Below are positions 1-11,128 of a stretch of DNA of 64,000 bases, in pieces. The DNA is from Papaver somniferum (lineage: Eukaryota; Streptophyta; Magnoliopsida; Ranunculales; Papaveraceae). The stretch's first letter is position 1. Each line of letters starts with the position of its first letter. The position numbers and the translations under genes are program-made. The DNA lies in NCBI RefSeq assembly GCF_003573695.1, contig NC_039362.1, positions 176,151,690 through 176,215,689 of the forward strand, given 5' to 3'. Under the pieces are notes generated by a model. It worked only from the letters and a program-made list of their open reading frames with translations, made no database searches and was not told the DNA's origin.

Positions 1-671
1 ACCCGATCCAACCCACCTAGGAGCGGGTCGACTATGGGTCACAACATCAAAACCCACCGTATGGTGGGTCTACTGTGGGTGACAGCTTCCCTCACCCGAC
101 CCAACCCACCCACCCACCCACCTAAATATTTCTAAGCTAATTATAACCCTTAGATTACCTATCCTAGATGAACCACAGCCGTTGAAGTAATGATATATAA
201 TGCTTATAAATGCTTTTCTGGCTGTAAGAGTCATATTATGATATTAATTTTCTACACTTTTAAGTAAATTCTTATGATGTTAATTGTCTACACTTGACTT
301 GGAGTCATCTTTTTGATAAAAGTTATTACACCCAATCCGTAAGAGTCCTTTTTTTTTTGAAAGTTAAATAGATTAAAAGAGCAGAAAAAGTTCACAGAGA
401 GTTACTCAATCTGTAAGAGTCTTAGTTATTTGTATACAAGTATGTTTAACAGTAAAACTGTAAGTCTGTAACTGTAATGTAATGTTCATTGTATTTTATT
501 GTGGGTAACCCACCACCCACCCGATCCAACCCGTCGTAATGTGGGTCGGGTGAAAACCGACCCATTGTAATGTTGGGTTGGCTGCGGGTGACAACTTCTG
601 TTACCCACCATCAGTGGGTTGGGTGGTGGGTGAAGCCAAAACCGACCCAATCCAACCCATGTGCACCCCTA
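1..671. mobile_element. hAT-like DNA transposon, right end (left end outside window)
   Basis: The segment ends with TGCACCCCTA at 662-671; its reverse complement starts TAGGGGTGCA, the usual form of a plant hAT terminal inverted repeat. Both 1-130 and 480-660 are packed with GGGT/ACCC words (runs of cccacc, gggtcggg), i.e. subterminal repeats in opposite orientation. The middle (130-480) is AT-rich without coding capacity, so this looks like a non-autonomous element. The other terminus and its 8-bp target duplication lie before base 1, so the class rests on one terminus and composition. Confidence 0.6.
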
Positions 672-1668
672 AACAGAACTTTCTGAATTTAAAACTAAAC
701 AATGCATGGAATACACAATCAGAAAATGCATGAGTTTGTTAAACATAAATTTTTGTAAAAGAAAACAACAATAATCACAAAATAGATAAAGGGTATTCCC
801 ACCTCTTTATATGACAATCCACGCCTACCTCGAAATCCACGATCCACTGGTTCATCCTTTGAATCGATCCTTGTTAATAACTAACTGTTAATCACACAAG
901 AACTTTAAGAATCTAGCCAAGAGGATCACACGAGGATCATAACATAATTCATACAAGTTCCAATTAAAAGCTAAGTGAACTATCTAATGGTGCTAAGCCC
1001 ATTATGGTATCTCATTATCTACCTTTAACATAACTAAGAGTTTACTAATCCAATTGGATTGATTCTATAGTCTGTAACTAAGTCTTATGATCATCTACAA
1101 GGAGCCGAAAGCTAATTTGGACCATAAGTGGTCCAATACATGTTCATTAAAAATAATGGCTATAAGCCCAAATTCACTAAAGATACCCATAAAGCTAAGG
1201 TTTGGTCCATCTGGTTAACTAACAGTCAACGTCAGGTCTAACATGGTCAACTAACAGTCAACGTCAGTAAAAGGTCAATTCCAAGTCAAGGTCCGGTCAA
1301 AGAAGTCAAGGTTCATATTCTAGTCAAACGAGTCAAGACTGGGTTAACTCAGTCACTAAGACTGATTCAGGTGAGTCATCTAAACTAACTGGGATGACTA
1401 ATAGGCCTAAGTTTCAAAAACATAAATTCATATAATCACTATACATTTCATTCATTCAAAAAAAATTCTACAATTCAAGACAACTGTAATTTGAGTCTAC
1501 CTGCAGTAGCAGATCCAAGCTTTTCAACAATCTAACATCTCTTCATTCTACCAACGTATTCTCAATTCAACTTATTCTCTCTTTTCAGACACAATACATT
1601 CATCTCAAGTACACTGTGCGTCAGTTCAACACACCGCCACCAGGACCCCAATTCTATTTACACTCCAC
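672..1668. other. AT-rich intergenic stretch with a TTGAC/GTCAA cluster
   Basis: No gene seen. From about 1205 to 1375 the motif GTCAA/AGTCAA recurs more than ten times, including a duplicated phrase around GTCAACGTCAG. GTCAA is the core of WRKY W-boxes, but such clusters also occur in plant LTRs, so this may be a degenerate retrotransposon piece rather than a promoter. Confidence 0.4.
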
Positions 1669-2536
1669 TTGCACATTCATATTCTAACAACTACCTCAAC
1701 TGAGTTCAGCTCAATGCATTCACCACCATCTCAAGTACATTGTGCGTCCTATAAGAAGAAGGGTATTGAGGTCTCTCTTAATGTCAATGTTGACGCTCCC
1801 TCACAAGGCTTCGTTTCCTCAGCTTCTTTGGATGCTTCTGCATCTTCAAAGGAAATTTTAGCTCCTAAGGAAGCTGCTTTGGTAGATTAGGTTGTTATCC
1901 GTTCTTCTGAGAATATGACCGCACCAGTAATGGATTCAACTCTTTCCACCTTTGTGAATATTCCTACCTTAGAGTATATTCCTTCATCAATCAGAGATAC
2001 ACCTGTCTCCATTCCAAATTAAGGATATCTCTTCTTCTGTGGTTAATCCTTATCCTTCTAAGGTTATCTCTTCTTCTTTGGAGGTTGTCTATGCTGATTA
2101 GGGGGTCCTTGAAGGAGTGGATTCTTTTACTCAGACTTTATCGGACATTATTAATGTCGCTCGTCCATCCATCAATAATCCCGCTAAGCTTCGCATTTGT
2201 GATGCTCTAGCCAAGCTGTTATGTGACTCTCCACCGAACAAACCAACTAGGAGCGAAATCTTCTCACAGCTTGATCCAAACGTCCATATTTCTTTTGACC
2301 TTTTGGTAAGAACTCTTTCACTTACACTTTTCTATTCATGCGATTTTATCGTATCTTTATATTTGTTTTATTTCTTCCCTAGGAATCCTGTCGTTGCATG
2401 GTTCAAACTGAGGGATTCTTTGAATCTAGTAGCATCATACTAGAACTTTCTCGTCATAATACCAAATTAAAGGGGGAACTCCAGACTGAAAATCTTGCAT
2501 CTGAAAACCTCCGCAATAAGAATCAAGAGTTCAGAG
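1669..2536 (+). pseudogene. Remnant of a spliced coiled-coil protein gene
   Basis: An open stretch to 1890 (Ser/Ala-rich) is followed by in-frame stops. A better preserved exon ends at 2305 in front of GTAAG; a 77-bp intron (2306-2382) ends in a pyrimidine tract and AG; the next exon (2383-2536) stays open across the splice and ends before GTATGTG. The spliced product has a helical part with motifs such as NPAKLRICDALAKLL and then a Gln/Glu/Leu/Asn-rich coiled coil. The 3' part is lost: old LTR sequence begins near 2745. I do not recognise the family. It may be a host gene fragment or an accessory ORF of a transposon. Splice sites are seen directly; function is unknown. Confidence 0.4.
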
Positions 2537-2744
2537 GTATGTGTTTATGCCCTTTATTACTCATTTAGAAGTAATTTGTTCTTGTGTCCATATTTTAAAT
2601 TCCTCTGTGCGTACGTTAAGACTTAAATCAGAAGCAGCGTACGGGTACGCGTACCCAACCTGTCTCGTTCACCAATACAGTATGCACACATATGCACACA
2701 CTTGTTTTCTGGCACATGGATTTATACACTAATGTGCGAACACA

Positions 2745-3078
2745 CTATATATTCTTATATCCATAGTTTGTTGCGTAATCTCAACTCTACATTTCAATCA
2801 TTGAAACATTCTTCTATAATGTTATAACAGTAGTTATTCGCAACTATCGTCATCAAAGCTATTTTCAAGATTCAAAACGTTATCATGACTTTCGTCATTG
2901 GTTAATATGAAAAGTGGTTAAAGCGAAAGCTTAACAACACATATTTCGAGAAAAAGATAGGCGAGTAAAATTGGATCGAAATAGCAAATGTGTATGTAGG
3001 AAAACTATCATACTTATACGACTTTGTCTCAAGAGTAGGAGATAGAGTAGAATTTTGAGTGATAGATAATTTCAAGCT
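2745..3078 (-). mobile_element. Left part of an older Sirevirus-type LTR (host of the nested element)
   Basis: This matches, with many substitutions, the 3' portion (plus-strand reading) of the LTRs at 3079-5529 and 11129-13555: the blocks around the 'cattgaaacatt', 'gactttcgtcat' and 'gagtaggagatag' phrases occur in the same order. It stops at the TG of the inserted element. Its continuation is at 13556-13755, so the 10.5 kb element inserted into a relative's LTR. Confidence 0.7.
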
Positions 3079-5529
3079 TGAAAAAGCGGGGGTCTAACAA
3101 CACCACCCAATATTTCGCTTAACAATCTGTATGGACTAACTCCGAAATACTTTGCTAGAGAATCAACTAGACAGTCATACTCAATCTAGATAAAAAGTAT
3201 CTCAAGGAGTTAATATCTCTCTGTTGATTTGATTTCTACTCAAATTGAAATCAATAACGAGTCTTTATCAAATACAAGGAATAACTTGGACGGTACCAAA
3301 GACCAATGTCCAAGGATCAATCAATATCAATCAACAACCAAAGGTTGGATTTCCAATTGATGATCACGAACGCACAACATGTATTATTTCTATTATATAA
3401 ATATGATGCAGAAAAGAAATAGTACAGACACCAGAAGTTTTGTTAACGAGGAAACCGCAAATGCAGAAAAACCCCGGGACCTAGTCAAGATTGAATACAC
3501 ACTGTATTAAGCCGCTACAGACACTGGCCTACTCCAAGCTAACTTCGGACTGATCTATAGTTGAACCCCTACCAATCTCCCACTGATAAAAGGTACAGTT
3601 GTACTCCTACGCCTCTGATCCCAGCAGGATACTGCGTACTTGATTCCCTTAGTTGATCTCACCCACAACTAAGAGTTGATGCGACCCAAAATCACATACT
3701 TGATAATAAACGAATCTGTCTCACACAGAAAAGTCTATCGAAAGGATAAATCTGTCTCCCACAGATAAACCCTAGGTTTTGTTCCTTCTTTAGATATAAA
3801 ATCAAGTAACAGGAATCAATTGATAATCCGGTCTTAAATTCCCGAAGAACAGCCTAGACTAATCAATCACCTCTCTACAATCCTTCCTGACTACACAAGC
3901 AGATTGTCGAGGAATCGCAAACAGTGAGACGAAGATGTTTATGACTTCTTTATCTTGCCTATCGGAGAACTCTCACGATCCCAATCCAATCAATCGATTT
4001 TACTCGTACGATAGAAGATGCAAGATCAGATCACACAACTACGATAAAAGTAGTATCGGTCTGGCTTCACAATCCCAATGAAGTCTTTAAGTCGTTAACT
4101 CGAGTTTAGAGAAGAAACTCAAAAGTTAATGGAGAACGACTCTAGCGAGTGCACTAGTAGCACACAGACCTGTGGGGATTAATTTTTGCTCTAGCTAGAT
4201 GTCTCCTATATATAGCCTTTGAAATCAGGGTTTGTCTTAGGAACAAAGAAAACTCTATCCACCGTTAGATGAAAACCTGATTTAGATTTAACCCAATATC
4301 TCTCAACCGTTAGATCGAAAGACATAGCTTGTCACACACACTTGGGTACACGTTTACTGGGTTTGAGAAAACCATGCCCAAACGAGTACACGTATGTTGG
4401 TTCAACATGATAACCCAAAAGGTCAACCATATGAGCATCTCATATTAATCATGTTCTTATTCACCATAACTAGTTCAATTGACTCAAATGAACTAGTTAA
4501 GAGTAGTTCAATTGACTCAAATGAACTAGTTAAGAGTAGTTCAATTGCTATGAGATCTTATGTAACTACACAAGACACAATTGAAACAAAGATGATTCGA
4601 TTCGATTAGAATCGTCTCATGAAATTATATCCATGGATTGCATAAAGCATTCCTTAATAATTAATGTTTCATGTTCATATCACATCTGTAGATCATAACC
4701 TCTTAAGTTCAAAAACAAGTTCGCGGACTTAAGTTAATCGGTTGAGTTTTCCAAACTCAGCAGAAATTCTTGGGTCGAGAACTTCCGCCAGTTCGCGGAC
4801 TGGGTTCGTGGACTTAGCACACAAACGAGTTTTGGAAATCCCAGAGAAATTATCGGTCGAGAACTTCCGTCAGTTCGCGGACTGAGTTTGTGGACTGGGT
4901 TCGCGGACTTGGCAAGCCAATTCCACAATCCTACCGATTTCTCTTGATCAACAAAGTTCGAAAACTTCGGTTCAAGGAATACATGGTTATATAATCTAAA
5001 CTCTCATTTCAATCATTGAAACATTCTCAGAGGGCGATATTCAGTCGTGAAGAACAACATACCTTTCTCGTCAGAGCAATTTCCAAAGTGATTGAAACTT
5101 TCATGACATTCGTCACTAGGTGAAGATAAACCTGATCAAAGAGAAACGCTTTACCAACACATGATTTCGAGTAAAAGATAAGCAATGAATACTCAGCTCG
5201 AAATATCAAGTGTATATGATCTAGTCGATATAGCATATGACTTTTGTCTCATAAGAAGTAGGAGAAGAATAGATAGACTTTCGAGCGATAGATAAGTTCA
5301 AGTCTTCACATACCTTTTTGTTGATGAAGTTCCACGGTTCCTTGGTGTAGATCTTCGTCATTGCCGTTGAATCACCATGAAATCGTTGAGCTCAACTACA
5401 CTTTTCCTATCCTAGTCCGAGACTTAGCTAATAAGCTAGAAATCAAGACTTTATAGTTTTGATCACTAAGATTGACAAACATGCTTGATATATCAACGCA
5501 TGCGAGGTTGACCGAGCAATGCTCTAAAA
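3079..5529 (-). repeat. Left LTR (3' LTR of the minus-strand element)
   Basis: Starts TGAAAAAGCGGGGGTC and ends GCTCTAAAA, where the right LTR has GCTCTAACA, so the terminal CA has mutated. It carries a tandem duplication of about 34 bp near 4470-4540 (the unit with ACTCAAATGAACTAG) that is single in the right LTR. 'gttcgcggact' units recur at 4720-4910. Confidence 0.85.
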
Positions 5530-5541
5530 ATCTCCCCCTTT
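5530..5541 (-). other. Polypurine tract
   Basis: Plus-strand TCTCCCCCTTTG, i.e. CAAAGGGGGAGA on the element's sense strand, sits immediately inside the 3' LTR, the expected place for plus-strand priming. Confidence 0.75.
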
Positions 5542-5834
5542 GTCAATTTTAGTGAGAAAACTATTAATACATATGGAATACAAAAAGATAAACTTTAGTA
5601 GCCCCTATTCCATAGTCCAATCTTCAACGTTCTTTGAAATCTTCGTCCTTCCAAGTACTCCAATAATCCCAAAGGTTGTAAGTTTAGTATCACCGTTGTT
5701 GAAGATCCGTAGATATAACAATGAGAGAAATCGAGATTCTCGATCATTATTATACAGTGTCATAGTATTATTATGAACATCAAAGTCCAATTGCATCACG
5801 AATTTAACAATAATACTATGGTGATATGTATCAC

Positions 5835-5942
5835 TCCCCCTTAGTCAATACTCCATCTCGATCATGGATACCACTCCCCCTTATACAATGATCCAAAAAC
5901 CATATGTATTTGTAGTGTCACCTACAATATTTCTCCCCCTTT
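5835..5942 (-). repeat. Additional polypurine-like tracts
   Basis: Three further CTCCCCCTT stretches occur near 5836, 5875 and 5933. The last is followed by 'tttgtcaat', like the terminal tract. Serial polypurine tracts upstream of the 3' LTR are described for Sireviruses. Confidence 0.6.
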
Positions 5943-6369
5943 TTGTCAATAAAATTGGCAAAGGTACAAGAACGGGTTCATAATGAAATTTCCACAAGAG
6001 ACATTTCATGACCAAAAGAAAGACAACGTATCATCTTAATTTAGATGCAATCTTATAGCCGAAGCTAACAACATTCATCAAGGAGTTTTAAGATGCAAGA
6101 TAACCCCTATAAAATTCCACAGCCGCACTCCCCGCAAGATATTACCATTAAGCACAAGTTCAAAAGAACTCTCCCCCATTTGATGTCATTCCCAAAGGAA
6201 CAACAAGAGCTACCTTAATTTCGAAAGAAAAGAAGGATTTTTATTTGGATACCAAAAACCATGTGAATGATTTTTTATATCCAAAACTCAACCAAAATAC
6301 TCACAAGTAAACCCATGAATATTCTAATTGGAATGCGCAATTAAATCAAAACCACAAAAGTGATCAATT

Positions 6370-8360
6370 TAATTGAAAGTGCTCAACATAAGTAAACTCA
6401 CGCAGCAACAGGCTGTGACTAAGTTAATCATATGGAGGTGACTAAATGTTGTAGTATTTTTCATGCGGTAAATAAGAGTTCGATGCTCGGACTTGAAAGA
6501 TTTAAAAATATATGTACAAAAATTATCACAGGATCAAGAGACACTAGGACTCAGGATTCCACCATAATCATTCATATAATTAATATATTTATTTCCAAAA
6601 CAATTATAGCTCACATAAAAATAAGGACTCTAATTCTTGCCAAGGTAGATTTTTAGAAGATTAACTGTATATCGAAAGCATGGCATATCAAAAGTATTAA
6701 GACCAAGCATAAACCATCAAAAGAAATGACAATCAATTAAGAAAAATCATAAAACATTTAGTAAAAATGCAAGAAGTCATAAAATAATTAAATATAATTT
6801 TTATATGTGTAAAATATGGCTTCCTCCATCATCCCAGTATTGGGGTTTAGCTATTCATATCAATCACACACTCAAAATATTAATTCAAAGTTCAAAGTGT
6901 GATTAAAAGAGTCAAAAGTTATAAAATAGTGGTTCTGAGACTCACAAAACACGTCCAAAAAGAAACGATAGAACAGAACTGCAGCAAAGAAGCGACACTT
7001 ATCTTCTGTAGCTGGCATTGTTGAAGAACGACGCTTCAGAAGCGTCTGTTCTTCATCTTCTTCCTCCTCCTCGAGCAGCAGCAGAGAACTTTTCTTCTGC
7101 TCCTGTTCTTCGTCTCTCCCAGCCTCTGCTCCGATTCTCTCGACCCCAAACTCTGGATAATCTTCTCTCACTTCGCACCAGCCTTTTTATATACCCAATC
7201 AGCTCCAAAAATCCCGAGAAAATCTCTTCTATCGGCGACTATTCTTTTTTTCTTCTTCTCTGCGTGCAGTTGAGAAAATCTCTCCTGTCACTCCCTGTAC
7301 GCGTTTTTTAGATATAAAATTGCCACCAAACTCTTATCAAGACTTGAACAGGACCCAGTATAGTTTACTTCAGCGTAAAACTCTCCCAGAATCTCTTAAA
7401 AATAGCTTTGAAAGTTAAACAGAGAGCACGTGTCCTGTTTGGACTTTGATCGCTTCCTCCGACTTATACAACCCAATTGGTTGGGTTAAATCACTTGTAA
7501 CAGGCCTGTTTAGTATATTAGAGTCCATCCCAGTCGAGTTTGGCGATTGAGTCTCTTTAGAATCGTCCAACAATCGAATCCTAAAAACTTTTCGTGAAAC
7601 ATTTCTTTTCCCGCCAAAACGTTAATTTGAAATGTGAAGAAGGATGCCCCCTAGCCAGTCCCGGTATCCCTTTAGCAGATGCCTGGAAATGGGTCACCCC
7701 TTAGTAATTAGGTTACCCCTTATCCAAAGTGAGAGTCCGTATAGTAATTTTCTCCCACGAGCGCAAAAACCACTTTTTTAGCCAATTTCGCCGCAAAAGC
7801 TTATTTCTCCAAAAATACCTACAGGGACATAAAAAGCCATAATAAATATAAAATCGAGCACTAATAATATATACAATTGAGATTATATAAGACACAAAAA
7901 TGTGCCTATCACTAACTTAATCGTTCAAGTACTCAACATAAGGAAAACCTTACGGAATACATGACTACATTAACCAATAAAACATGATAGTGTAGTCGTT
8001 CATATACTTAACACAAAATCTTGTGGAATATATGAAAACTCAACTAGATTAATGACAAGAGAACCTATAATTAATCCAATTGGGATACAAACAACCAAAC
8101 TAATTACCGAAGTAATCAATTTAATTATTTTTGGGCTCTACATAAGAGATTATGGAACCCCGACTAAGATTATCATGGAACATGACCATCTCAACCGTAC
8201 ATGTACTCGATATAAAAAAGAAACTTATGGAGTACAAACTAAATAACCAAGGATGATTAATTTAGTTCATAATTCTCACCATATAGCATCTTACGGAACA
8301 ACCAACAAAGCCAAGGTTAATCGACTTAGTTGTAAGGTGCTCAACATAAGATACACAATG
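6370..8360. repeat. Degenerate tandem-repeat block inside the element
   Basis: A phrase resembling 'ctcaacataag ... cttacggaata ... actaa.ttaatc' recurs near 6385, 7925, 8005, 8130, 8280 and 8335 with strong divergence. A Gypsy solo LTR interrupts the block (6439-7911). No coding capacity is seen. It may be the expanded non-coding spacer common in large non-autonomous retroelements. Confidence 0.45.
6439..7911 (-). mobile_element. Solo Ty3/Gypsy LTR nested in the copia element
   Basis: On the minus strand it begins TGATAGGCACATTTTTGTGT. It follows the Gypsy LTR at 26027-27664 block by block: the 'ctcgattttgta' region, 'ggcatttttgg', 'cggactctcattttgg', the CGGGAAAA block, a TATA-driven start and the AAACCCCA..GG block. 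It ends near 6439. The TATATAAAAAGG at 7182-7193 (minus strand) corresponds to the TATA at about 26844 of that LTR. No clean 5-bp target duplication was found. The Glu- and Ser/Leu-rich open frames at 6872-7311 fall in the LTR's leader and are not genes. Confidence 0.75.
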
Positions 8361-8852
8361 GATCCTTCACGGTAAAACATAGCAAGATGGATCCATGAAG
8401 ATAAATACCGTGGATAACACATAAGGATCTATTCTATCTTTGCATCATTATATGCATAACAACATAATAGACTTTATCCTTGTCACACAAAAGATTTAAT
8501 CCTATTTTCCATCAATTACATGATTGCATAGGCATAACTTTTGTATATATCAAAAGTCCATACGTCCTTTCATCAATACGAATACCAATTCATGAAGGAC
8601 TTTAATTTTGACAAAATATGGGACCTTCAAGTTCACATACGAAAACAATACATATCCCATAAAAATATTGCAATATAACAAACCAAGAAAATACTGCAAT
8701 AATCATCATCCTCCAAATATTTTTATAATTTAATACCAATAAACCTAAAAAATAAACATAAGAGAATGAAACAAATAATATCTATGTGTAGTCACAATCA
8801 TCGCTATTCAAAGCACTAGTTATTCTTCCATGTAATCCAAAAAGAAGACATC

Positions 8853-9218
8853 CTAGGCGACAATGCCTTTGAGAAATTCAGCATCATTCCCAAACTCCTT
8901 GTTGTCAACAACCATTGGAACATACGGTTCACGAAGATAAGAGTTTATATCAACGAACTGTCTTGGATGACTATGTCGTACCAGGGCTCTCTGAATTTCT
9001 AAGGAATTTGACACAAAAGCCTTTATTTCACGAATCTCCTTTCTTACTTCCTTCAACTCATCAAGAACATCAGAAAACTTCTGAGAGTTAGAAGACACTT
9101 CCTTTGGCTTTCTTGTATTCATCCTTTTTTTTTTTCGGTACGGAGTTACAGGAGATTTTTCTTTTCCCTTGATTGATGGCTTAACAATCATGTTGACATC
9201 ACTTATCTCCGTAGACAT
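8853..9218 (-). CDS. Coiled-coil ORF of the gag-only copia element
   Basis: An open frame of 121 codons from ATG. It has a basic segment around residues 20-40 (KGKEKSPVTPYRKKKR) and then a predicted coiled coil (VLDELKEVRKEIREIKAF) around residues 50-68. No catalytic motif is present. It lies downstream of gag in element orientation. Sireviruses often carry an extra coiled-coil ORF in this part of the genome, which is the likeliest relation; that link is inference. It could also be an unrelated captured ORF. Confidence 0.45.
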   Translation of the reverse strand: MSTEISDVNMIVKPSIKGKEKSPVTPYRKKKRMNTRKPKEVSSNSQKFSDVLDELKEVRKEIREIKAFVSNSLEIQRALVRHSHPRQFVDINSYLREPYVPMVVDNKEFGNDAEFLKGIVA

Positions 9219-9585
9219 GCTTTGAGAACAGTTATAACCAACTGATTTTTGTGGATGGAATTCACAATCTCATCAGGTCTAGAGGTAAAAAGGATATCAA
9301 AAAGGAAAAAGGAATGTAGGGTTTGAAACCTATAAACAGGTTCGTGGTCGTCCAACTCAAAACCCTATAAAGTGTAGAATTGTCGATAATAACCCTTTCT
9401 TTTGTTTGATAGACAAAAACAACAACCCTAAAGAAACACTTTTCTACAAGCCTGCACGTTTGCGATCTTGTCTCTTTCGATCAGGCACATGAGACAAGAT
9501 TAGCACAACAACACAATTAATTTGTGTTGTGGTGAATAACAATTTGTGCACCACTTTCCTCAATAGAGGAATCTTCAGGATTCTG

Positions 9586-9930
9586 TCAATCAAAACGATT
9601 TGAACATACTTTCTTTTCAAATGGTCTAATTCTATCCCTGGAAACCAACTTATTTGATGAAGATAAGATCCTACATACCTTGGCGGTCTTCTGAGCAAGT
9701 TCCAACTTTCTTGCTAATCGATCTGTTATTCGTTGAAGTTTGTTAGAGTGCCTCATTTGATGCTTGTACTTGTAACATCTTGATAGTTCGTGACCCTTCA
9801 TCGAACAAAACGAGCACGTCAATCTTGGATAATATTCATGTATCTGTGGTGCGACAGCAGCTAAACACATAGTAGATCTTGAAACATCATGATCAGATTT
9901 TCCATGGAATAAATCAATCGAATCTTCCAA
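9586..9930 (-). pseudogene. Second zinc-knuckle fragment (gag/pre-protease region)
   Basis: The reading frame contains CSFCSMKGHELSRC, a CX2CX4HX4C retroviral-type zinc knuckle, followed by basic/coiled sequence. It lies just downstream of gag in the same orientation but in another frame. It is probably part of the original polyprotein, now separated by frameshifts. Nothing resembling protease or integrase follows. Confidence 0.55.
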
Positions 9931-10055
9931 CTTGATTGGGTTTCCTTCTTACCTGAACCCATTGAGGTTGATATATGTATTGCTACAAGTATCAAATCAA
10001 TGTTTTCACCAAGAAGCCCTACACTTGATTTCTTATCTTCATCGGAATCATAGGT

Positions 10056-11020
10056 TTAAGACATTTCATCAAGTGTTACATCTAGACCTTTGTTCCAAAT
10101 GTATTTTCTGCGATTAGGGCATTCGTTTGCAAAATGGCCAAACCCCTTACACTTAAAGCACTGAGGCATGTCCTCGTCATCAGCCTCGTCAGCATCCCTG
10201 TTTTTAGGAGGTATGCGACCGTGAGGTTTGTATGATGACCTAGGTTTGTCTCTTGAAAACCGTTTACTTCTCTTCAACAGAAGATCATTAAAATGTCTTG
10301 TGATCAAGGAGACCGACTTGTCAAGGTCTTCATCTAAAAAATCATTCTCCGAGACATGAACACTTTTACCTTTGGAAAGTAATTTGGTGATCGTCTGTGC
10401 TTTAAAGGCAACATCCTTACCGACTTTGGATGTATGCTCATGATCAAAGATCTTTAGCTTCCCAACCAAGGTGTTTATGGAGAGATTATTAAGGTTATTC
10501 CCCTCAACCATGGCATGCTTCCGAGACTCGTATCTGGATGGCAGCGATCTGAGATTTTTCATCACAATGTCCTTTTCAGGAATAGTCTTACCCAATGCAA
10601 AAGATGCATTAACAATTTCATACACTTTGTGATTAAACTCATCAAATATTTCTTCATCTGCCATAAGAAGGTTCTACCAATCAGAATTAAGGTTTTGAAG
10701 CCTAGCTTCCTTTTCACTGGAGTTTCCTTCAAATACGGTTTCTAAGATATCCCAAGCATCTTTAGACCTAGTGCAATTAGACACATGGTGTTGAAGACTT
10801 GGGTCAATGACATGTATGATAGCATTCAGCCCTTCAGAATTCTGCTTTGCAGCAAGAATCTCGGCAGCATTATATTCACCAATATTCTTGGGAACAGTTC
10901 CGTTTTCGGTTTCTACAACGGGCGCATCATAACCATTGACTACATATACCCACGATTGAAAATCATGCGATTGAATAAAAGCTCGCATAGCAATTTTCCA
11001 TCATAAGTAATTTGAGCCAT
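10056..11020 (-). pseudogene. gag: Copia gag polyprotein (UBN2-type) with stop and frameshift
   Basis: The capsid-like Gag would package the element RNA. A likely ATG at 11018-11020 lies about 95 bp after the primer site. A frameshift follows before the long open part from 10988. It holds the plant copia gag core (FQSWVYVVNGYD, DAWDILETVFEG) and, further on, NLSINTLVGKLKIFDHE, ending with the knuckle CFKCKGFGHFANEC (CX2CX4HX4C). One in-frame TAG after NLNSDW, at the end of the first half, splits the frame, although the reading frame continues unchanged. Gag is inactivated in this copy. The coding strand agrees with the primer site and polypurine tract. Confidence 0.75.
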
Positions 11021-11114
11021 CGAAGACTGGTGGTACGTTAATAGAGATAGCACCTCTGTCCATAGAGTCAGATCGCTACAAACACAGACTGATGAGGTCT
11101 TAGTGTGTTTGCCT

Positions 11115-11126
11115 GCTCTGACACCA
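11115..11126 (-). other. Primer binding site (initiator Met tRNA)
   Basis: The minus strand reads TGGTGTCAGAGC, one base different from the TGGTATCAGAGC used by many plant copia elements. It begins two bases inside the 5' LTR end. Confidence 0.8.
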
Positions 11127-11128
11127 AT

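Noticed and set aside
6872..7311. Glu-rich and Ser/Leu-rich open frames on both strands
   Set aside because: They lie in the leader of a Gypsy LTR, reflect a purine/pyrimidine-rich stretch, and the minus-strand one lacks an ATG at its 5' end.
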